Shown piece by piece: positions 52,501 through 61,500 of a stretch of DNA of 64,000 nucleotides. The stretch comes from Colwellia psychrerythraea (GTDB taxonomy: Bacteria > Pseudomonadota > Gammaproteobacteria > Enterobacterales > Alteromonadaceae). The position numbers were made by a program, and so were the translations under genes. Location of the stretch: positions 1 through 64,000 of the forward strand of contig NZ_JQEC01000074.1 of assembly GCF_000764185.1 (NCBI RefSeq), given 5' to 3'. Within the stretch, counting starts at the first letter, position 1. Every line of letters begins with the position of its first letter. Under the pieces are notes generated by a model that had not been told where the DNA came from, searched no databases, and saw only the letters and a program-made list of their open reading frames with translations.

Positions 52501-55500
52501 GTAGCGAGTAAGCCTGTTCTACAAGATGGCGTGCAAATAAATATAGAGCTCTATCGATTAGCAAGCACTCAGTTAATGGATTTTGTATATCGAGGATCAA
52601 GACCTGAAAAAATTAGTATAGATACAGTTTTACCAAGGCGTATTCAGGTAAATTATGCTGAAAATATAACCGTTTCCATGTTGGGTTCACCGCTTGATAC
52701 TAGCCGTATCCGAGGTTTTATCGGTGACTCTGAAATTAACGCTGTATCAATTGACAGTAACAATGATGACGAGCGCATAAGTATTATTACTTTTGCAGTT
52801 CCACCTATTGCAGCCAGTGGCTTGTACGATTTAACAGTGATGGTTGAAAAGCAAGGACTTTGGCAGTCCGCCTCACTTTATGGTGCTTTACAAGTTGATC
52901 AACCTATTGAATTTACCAGTATCTCTCCTTTATGGGGGCCGCTTGCTGGAGGTACAAAAGTCACGGTATTTGGTAAAGGGTTTGAGCCGGGCAATACGGT
53001 AATGGATGGTCTTACTGTGAGTGTAGGATCACAACCAGCTCGAGAGTTTAGGGTGATATCCACAACCGAAATAGAAATTATTACCCCTCGAGGAGTTAGT
53101 GGTTATAACAATCTTTATGGGCAAGACCGTTATGGTAACCGTACCTCGCTAGAAGGTGATAACGGTTTTGGTTACGGTATTGCTCAATTATCAGTTACAA
53201 GAGCAGCACTTGTGAATCCTGTTGATGTTTATGTTGATCAAGAAACAGGTGTTGCAGCACTAGCAACAGGTTACTTTTCAGGTTTTAGTTATGATGATGT
53301 GGTACGTCATGGCAATGCACAGTTAAGCGATGATCCTGATGAAGATATTGTTTATGACGGTACAGAGCTTAATGAATCATTGTTTGCGGCTAGCTTCAAT
53401 GTGCAAAACGCCACTTCGCCAATACTCGTTGGCGGAGTACCTACATTACCAAGTGGTGAAAAGGGCTTAACTGAGATTACCCGCTTCCAAACCTATGCAG
53501 AATTAGCGGATAAAAAACTGAGAAGTGAAGTATTAATTAACCATCCAAGTTTAACTACTGAAGAACAGCGTGAACTTGATCGAGTAGACGGAGCTGAGTT
53601 ACCGGGATCCGTTGATTCCATTCGTGTATTATTCAGTGAAGATGAAGAAGACGGCGTGCAGCATAAGCGTCTCTATGTGGCGGCAGGTAATGGCGGTATT
53701 ACCCGACTTAATTTTGATGATCAAAATGGCATGCAAGTCATTGACCGTATCTCACCTACTGAAATAGTTAGAGATATTGAAAAAGTTGGTTATAGCTTGT
53801 TTGCCTCAACAGTTAGTGGCTCTGATGCCGTAGCACCTAAGGGTTGTGCAAATGGTTTGGGGAAAGGGACTAAAGGAGCTTTTGAGTCTTATAGTTATAT
53901 TGAAACAACGGATCCAATTCATGTACCAAGTGTCGGGCTTCTTACTGGCGGTGATCTACTCTATTACAGTGACGGTTGGTTATTTAGTGGTTCAAGCTCT
54001 TTTGGTGCAGCATGGGGATCATGTCCACCCAATTGGCGAAAACTTTCTGCTGCACCGTTGAGAAATAGTGATACAGATACCCTTAATGTCATCAACGTAT
54101 TTGACCCTTTATTAACACAAAGTTATGACTTTGATAGCACTGTTTTTGATGTACTCAATTATGGTGAATATATTATTGTAGCTTTAGGGAATAAAGGCAT
54201 AGAAATTTTCCACCGCGATCATCCTGATACAAGAGTGCGTGTAGATTTAGAAAGATTACAAGAACAAAGCAGTAATGCTCATCGCCTTAAGCTTGCCGGT
54301 AATGTGTTATTTGTTTCAGCCATGAATAGTGGTGTTATTGTTATTGATTTAAGTGAGGTAATGGCGCCACGTGTAATTTCTGCTGGTAATGATGAAATTA
54401 TTAACTCGTTAGATATTTACCGAGATCGTTTGATTGCAGGCGCTGGGCCAGAAGGCTTACGAACACTACAATTACCTGCTGCCATCGTATTGGCTACCTC
54501 AGTAAATGAAGGTGATTATCTTGCTGCTAATGAACCTTACCGAGTCACCTTCAATGAATCAATTACTATTGATTCTGTTAAAGCTGACGGTGCTCTTCAA
54601 GTAACAAGGCTTGATAGTAATGAAATCGTGCCTGTAGTTATTACGGCAATTGATACAGCTGATAGCAGTGCACGTGAATTTGATCTTAACTTTGTCCGAG
54701 AAACTGGTGTTGCTTATCGCATTGATATAAATGATGTGCGTAACTTACGTGGTACAGGTCAATGGGCACCTTTCAGCCAAACTTTTGTTCAGGCGAGTGT
54801 TGACGCCTTGCGTCCGTTTATCTCAAACCTTGATAATAATGTTTTCCATCGCGGTGATCAGCAGACAATTACCTTACATGGTGAAAATTTCCGACCAGAG
54901 ATGACACTGTTAGTTGACGCATATCCTGTGGCTCTTAACTGGATAGATGAAAATACGGTAGAAATTCCAGCTTCTGGTTTAGATATGTTACCGCTAGCGA
55001 TAGGGCAACATCACATCAGGCTAGTTGATGCGGAACTTGAGCTTAAAGTACCCGGCGCAATTCTCATTGGTGATGAGCTTGTTGATGTTAAGTTAACCTT
55101 GAGTCGTGATTCTGTCGACACTCAAGGTGGCTATGATGTATCCATTAGTGCTTCAAAATCGATAATTTTACCTGGCGCAAAAGTTATAATGCGCTCGTTA
55201 AGCGGCAAAGAAATTCGTAGTGAGGTTAATGATTTAGGTTTTGACATAACTGATTTACTTGATGATGTAAAAGATTTAAATACCTTCACCTTCCGTGTTC
55301 CGGGTGTACTTACCCCTGAGTTATACCGTGTTTATTTAGCGATTAACGGCACAGAGTTATTGGTTGGTAATATTTCCTATACCCTTGCGGATGGCATGAA
55401 TATTGACTTACCTAATTATCCTCCACAGCAATTAGGGGCAACGGTTATCACTGATAACATCCTATTCGCTGGAGTTAAATCAGGTAAAGAAGCAACAGCA

Positions 55501-58500
55501 GAGAATCGTTTCTTGATGCCTTCAGGTTTAGAAATTTACGACATTAGTATTTGGGAACAACCGATCCGACTCAGTCAATTGATTACGGATGAGCCAGTAA
55601 CCGGTATTGAGGTGGTAGACAATATAGCGTTCTTAGCCAATGGAAAAGATGGCTTAGCTATTGTTAATATTACTGATTTAGCCAAACCCTTATTAATCAA
55701 TAACCATCCGGTACCTAGTCATATAGCAACGGATGTTGCCTATAACACAAAAACAAAAATACTTGCCATGTCTGTTGCTGATGAGCTTGGCTCTGGTTTT
55801 ATACGTTTTTATGATGTAACTGATGATCAGCTCAATCCTCCGACAGGTTATAGTAGCCTGATATTTAATGAGGGAGAACTTCGTGGGCAGCCAGTTGATA
55901 TTCAATGGCTTAACGACGAGCTTTATGTATTACTTAAACGTGACCAACAACTATATCTAGTTATTTTTAAAGACTTAGCTGGAACATCAAGCTATCAAGT
56001 ACACCCTATTGAACGTGGCTCAGTTGATAACCTTAATGATGCATCATTATTCGTTGAGTATGGTCAAATTACAGTAACCAGCAATAAAGAATTGTTAGTT
56101 ATACAGCCAAATGAACAAGACGAATATAAAACCATTTATTGGAATGATTTAAATACCTCGGGCGCAGAGGTATTTAACAACCAGGGTAGTGCCTTTGTTT
56201 CAACAACTAACGGTATAGGCGATGTTACCAGTCCAGGGTTAGTTATTAGTTCATTTTCGCCAGCAGATGGCACCGAGTTATCTAAAAATGAAAGTATTCA
56301 CATTCAATTTAATGACTTAATTAATACCGATGGAGATACAATTACTAATGCAGTGATCTTGCAGCAAGCTGATGGCTCAGCATTAGCAAGTAACACATAT
56401 AATATTTCGGCAACAAATACCTTGGTAGGAGCTTATATCGATATAAGTTTTACCGAGAATATGAGTTACTCAGGTGCAGTTAAAATTATTGTAACTACAG
56501 GTATTCAAGCGTTAAATACCAGCCCGATTTTATCTCCATTGACCATCAATTACCTATTAGTTGATGGTAATCGCCCAAGTATTAATTCCATTAACCGCTT
56601 GGTTGATGGGGAAGCTGCTCAGCACTTTTTCCATGCAAATGGTACAGAAACAGCTCGTATTAGTGGTGAGCACTTTGGTGATACTCCTGATGAAGTTACT
56701 ATTAAAATTGGTGAAACCTTATTACAGGGCTCAGCAGTTACTCACTTGTCAGATGGAATCATTGAATTTGTCTTACCTGATCTATTTCTTGCTAACGAGG
56801 TGGTTACCCTACCTATTACTATTGAGCGAAATGGTTTAAGTATTGTAAAACAAGGCGCAGTTGTAATCCTACCATTGATTGATATCGATGATATAACACC
56901 TATTAGTGGTCCTCCACAAGGAGGAAATACTGTTGACTTATTTGGTAGCGGCTTCAACCACTCAACAGAAATAACTTTTGCTGGTGTTCAAGCGGGAGAC
57001 CTGAAAGTTATTAACAGTGGTCATATACAAGTTCGTGCACCATCAGGTACTTTTGGTTATGCACAAGTAGTGGCAGTTAACAATCAGTTTGCAGATGAAA
57101 AAATAGCATCACCGATTGACTATTTTTATGCTGAAAAAGAAACCGGCTCGGTAGATTTAAATGCAGATAAACCTAGCCCCGTATCGGCAATTCATCTTGG
57201 CGAACAAGTACTTTATGCGGTAACAGGCGGACATTACGATGTTATGGGTGAAGAATCTGGTCGTATTGAAAAGGTTCTTAGATCTAATGTTGCGCGTCTC
57301 GTGGTAACTAATGTTGCAGATCCTGTTCGACCTATTATTATAGAAAAAGAGTTTGCTAATGAATTTCACCCCTATCATTTAGAGGTAACAGGTGGTTTAG
57401 CACCAGAAGGTTTTGTTGGCCTTGTTGGTGACGGTACTAATTTATTTGCTCTTGGTGGTAAAGGTCTTTATCACTTTGATATAACACTACCAACATCGCC
57501 AAATTTACTTAATACACTTGAGCTAAACGGTACGGCACGAGATATCGCTATTGACGGTGATATCGTCTATGTTTCCGACAGTGTAGGTATTCATATATAT
57601 AAAATTACTGACCAGCGAACTATCAGACTGATAAAAACAATAACAAGTATTGCGTTAAAAGGTACTACGGACAAAATTTACCTTGAAGGCAATAGCCTTT
57701 GGGCAAGTATGCCTAACTCAAGACGTGTTATTGAAGTTGAACTCATGTCTGGTGAATATACTGTTGTCAGAGATGTACCAATTAATACTTTGGCAGGAAA
57801 ACGAGTAAGACCTAGAGACCTACTGGTAAAAAATAATTTGTTATTTGTTTCTACTGGCAACTTAGGTACGGTTGAACTGTTTTCGCTTGATGATGAATCA
57901 GGTACCGCGGTTGCGAGTTTGAATCTTGCCTATCTTGTGCGTAACGGTGATATTTTTGCTGGTCAATTAGAGTTAAAAGGTCAAACCCTATATGTTGTGA
58001 GTGGTCAGGGTGATTTGCAGCTATATGATATTTCTTCGTGGCTAGAAGGTTTATATAACAGTACGATTGAGCTAAAAGACTATTTTTCAGTACTAGGTAA
58101 TGCGGAAGCATTTGCTTTTCATGCCAGAGCATTATTTGTTGGTAGTGCCTTCCCTTATGTCGATGGTGAGCCAGCAGAAAATCCGATTAAAAAATCTAGC
58201 TCAGTAAGTCAGTTAGGTGGACGTTTAAATACTATTATCAATGATTTATTAACAATTACAGAGCAAGTACCTTTCTCTGAACAGGTCCTTCCAGTTAATA
58301 ACCCTATCGAATTACAGTTCAACCGTCATCTTGATTATAATCAAGTCATTGATAATGGAGAGCAACTGTTTGAAGTAACACTCGATGGCTCAAAAGTTGA
58401 AGGTTATGTCTCGCTAGAGACAACAAATGATGGTTCAAGATTATTCTTCCAACCAACTTCTCTTTGGCAAGATAACAAACGCTATCGCGTAAGTTTATCG

Positions 58501-61500
58501 GGTGCGATTAAGGATAATCAAGGACAAAAGCTTGGTAATAATTACAGCTTTAGGTTTGTGGCTGCTGATAACGTTACGCCAAGTATTTTAGATGTTCGAC
58601 CTGTGCTAGCTAACTGGCGAGGTGGTGAAGTAATTACCATTGTTGGCGAAAACTTTACAATGGATTCGACTATTAGATTAGGTGGTAAATTAGTTGAACA
58701 AGATAATATTACCCTGGTTCATGATAATCAAATAAGCTTCCAGTTACCTGCTTTAGCAAGTTCTCCTGGCGATAACTTATTGATGGGAATAACTGTTAGC
58801 AATGGCTTGTTGAGTGCTAGTCGTCGGGCAGCCTTTACTTATATTGCAGATCCAAAAATAACAGCGATTGGCGCTTATAATCGTTTTGATGACATCTTTG
58901 CACCAAGTGTTCATAGGTTTACTTTTAATGAACAAGAAATCGTTGCCATTTCAGGTACAGGATTTAGCTCATTCACCAAAGTCAGCATTAATGGTGAAGT
59001 TGCTAAAGATGTTGTTCTAGAAAGTGCCAACTTAATCAGCTTTAGGTTGCCTGAAAACACCTTAGGTCAGCTGTTAGTTTCAGTGAGTAATCACGTAGAA
59101 ACAGTCGATATATTTACTAATGAAGACTTATCTATTGAGTTAATCTTTGAACCTCAAATGGGATATTCAGAGCAGCTTTATCGACATAATGATTTATTGT
59201 TGTTAGTTGAAGGTGTAGAAGAGGGCTCAACAAATTGGCGTTTAACAACGACTGCAGAAGCTGACTTACCTCAGGTATTAGCAACAGGAAATATAGCGGG
59301 TAGTGTCATTGATGTAGACATCAGTAATAACTATTTAGCGTTTGTTGTTGAGAATAGCCAACGACAAATATTTATTTATGATATCAGCAATATTTATGCA
59401 CCTAAATTAATTAACCAGTTCACCAATGAGCAAGGGTTACCGCTTGATAATATAAACCTTATGGGAGACATATTAGTCGCCTCAAATGGTAATCAGTTGT
59501 TTAGTGCCTATATCCTTGGCCAAAATATTGAAACCCAAATACTGCCTGATGATGTGCGTGCTATCAATTACGATGAAGAGGGAATATATGTTTTGTATGA
59601 AACACATATTAATTTTTATGATGTTTCAAATTTAGCTACTTTACATGCTAGTTATCAACACTTCATTGCTAACCCAATAGCGTTATTGGTCAGTGGCCAA
59701 AGAGTGTTAATTCGTTCAACGACTGAAATTGAACTTATAAACAGCTTTAACTTAAAAAATAATCAAGTAGAGCCTCTTATTGGTCGAACTAGTATCAATC
59801 ACAATCAGGCTGTTTTGAATGGTGAGCTATTGGTATTACGCACTAGTAATAGTGATATTTTCCAAATATTTGATATTGATTCCTTTGAGCAATCGTTACT
59901 GTTAAATCATTTAGCTGATGTTAGAACTCAGGATATTAATGAACTTAACTTTACGGATTTTTCGACTGACTTACTCGAATGGATTGAAACTGACACAAAC
60001 CCCAAATCTGCGGGCACTTATGTCAACATCAAATTACCATTTAATAATGTATCGGCTCTTTCACCAAATGAAATAACCAGTGAGTCTGATACCTTAGCCT
60101 TGTCTGTTAGTGGTGACTCGGTCAATTGGGATCTGGCTGTGGTAAATGTTACTCCTGCAAGTACAGGTGTTGCTTTACCAGGATTTAATCACCCGCTAGG
60201 TAAAAAGGTCACCTTTGATGTTGTTGGTGCTAAGTATGAATTAGGTGAAAATTACGAAGTGAAATTTGCAACAAATCCACAACAAAGCATCCAAGGTGCA
60301 GAAGTAAATATCGATTTACCTTGGTATATATCAACTGCTGAGCTGTTTGGATTAGCCCCTACACGTCTGGTGAATATTACGCCAAAAAATAGTATTACGG
60401 GTCGCTCAGTAAACTATCAAGTAACAGGCCAACAATTAGGGAAAATATTAACACTCAAACTTGGTGAACTCACACTTACACCAGACGACTTTACAGTCAA
60501 TGACCTTGGCACTGAATTAAGCTTTGTTGCAGCTTCTAGCAACTCAGGGTTTAAAACACTGCAAGCATTGCAGGCAGGCAGCATAGTAGCCTCTACACTA
60601 CCAGCTGCAGTATTGTTATCTCAATCCATTCAAGTTACTGATGTTGTGACAGATAACCTTCTTGGAAATAATTCATTAAGTGATAGTGGCGGCAATAGAA
60701 TTACAGTCTCAGGTCTTGGGTTAAATGGTGATTTGTCAGTTCATTTACTAGCACTTAATAGTGGGATGTCACCTTCACAGAGTAATAAAGTTATACATCA
60801 TCTCAGTAATGGTTCAATAATTATTGATAACTCACCAGTTACAATCTCTGCACAGCAATATCAACTCGTTATAGTGAGAGAAGCAACTGATGAAGTTTAT
60901 GTTGATGGTCAATTTACTCTTAATGGCATTGATGACACTCTGCCGGTGTTAATAAAAACAAACAATGTGCTTCCTTCATTTAATGGTAGTCCATTGGTAC
61001 TTTCATTTAATGAAGAGGTCAGCGCCACTGGTTTTAGCGTGATTAAACAATTTAAAGATTATAGCGGTGATAGTGACCTTGATATTTCAAGCCGCTTTGA
61101 ATTAGTTAATTTATCAGCTAGCTCGGTTGCATTACGTTTACTTAGCGGTCAAATACTAGAAAACAACGCTAACTATCTACTTCATGTTGAAGGCTTACAA
61201 GATTTATCTGGTAATTTATTGGCTAAAACAGGCGCTGATACTAAGCGACCGCTTGATGGTGTGTATAACGCTGCTTTCTTAGCACAAGATACTTTACCTC
61301 CGCGTAGCCTTAAAGTTGTACGTAAATCTGATGGTATTATCGTAAACCAAGCGATGTTATTAACACGTGGACGTGGCTATGACTTTGAGGTAACGGCTGA
61401 GGATAACTATACCAATGTAGCAGAACTTAACTTTACTTATCGACTGTCAACAGAATTTGAAGCGCCTAAAACGGGTGCTATTGTCATAGGAAATAGAACT

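Noticed and set aside
56561-56957. Overlapping frames on both strands within the giant gene
   Set aside because: They are shadows of the continuous frame, which encodes clear IPT/TIG domains there.
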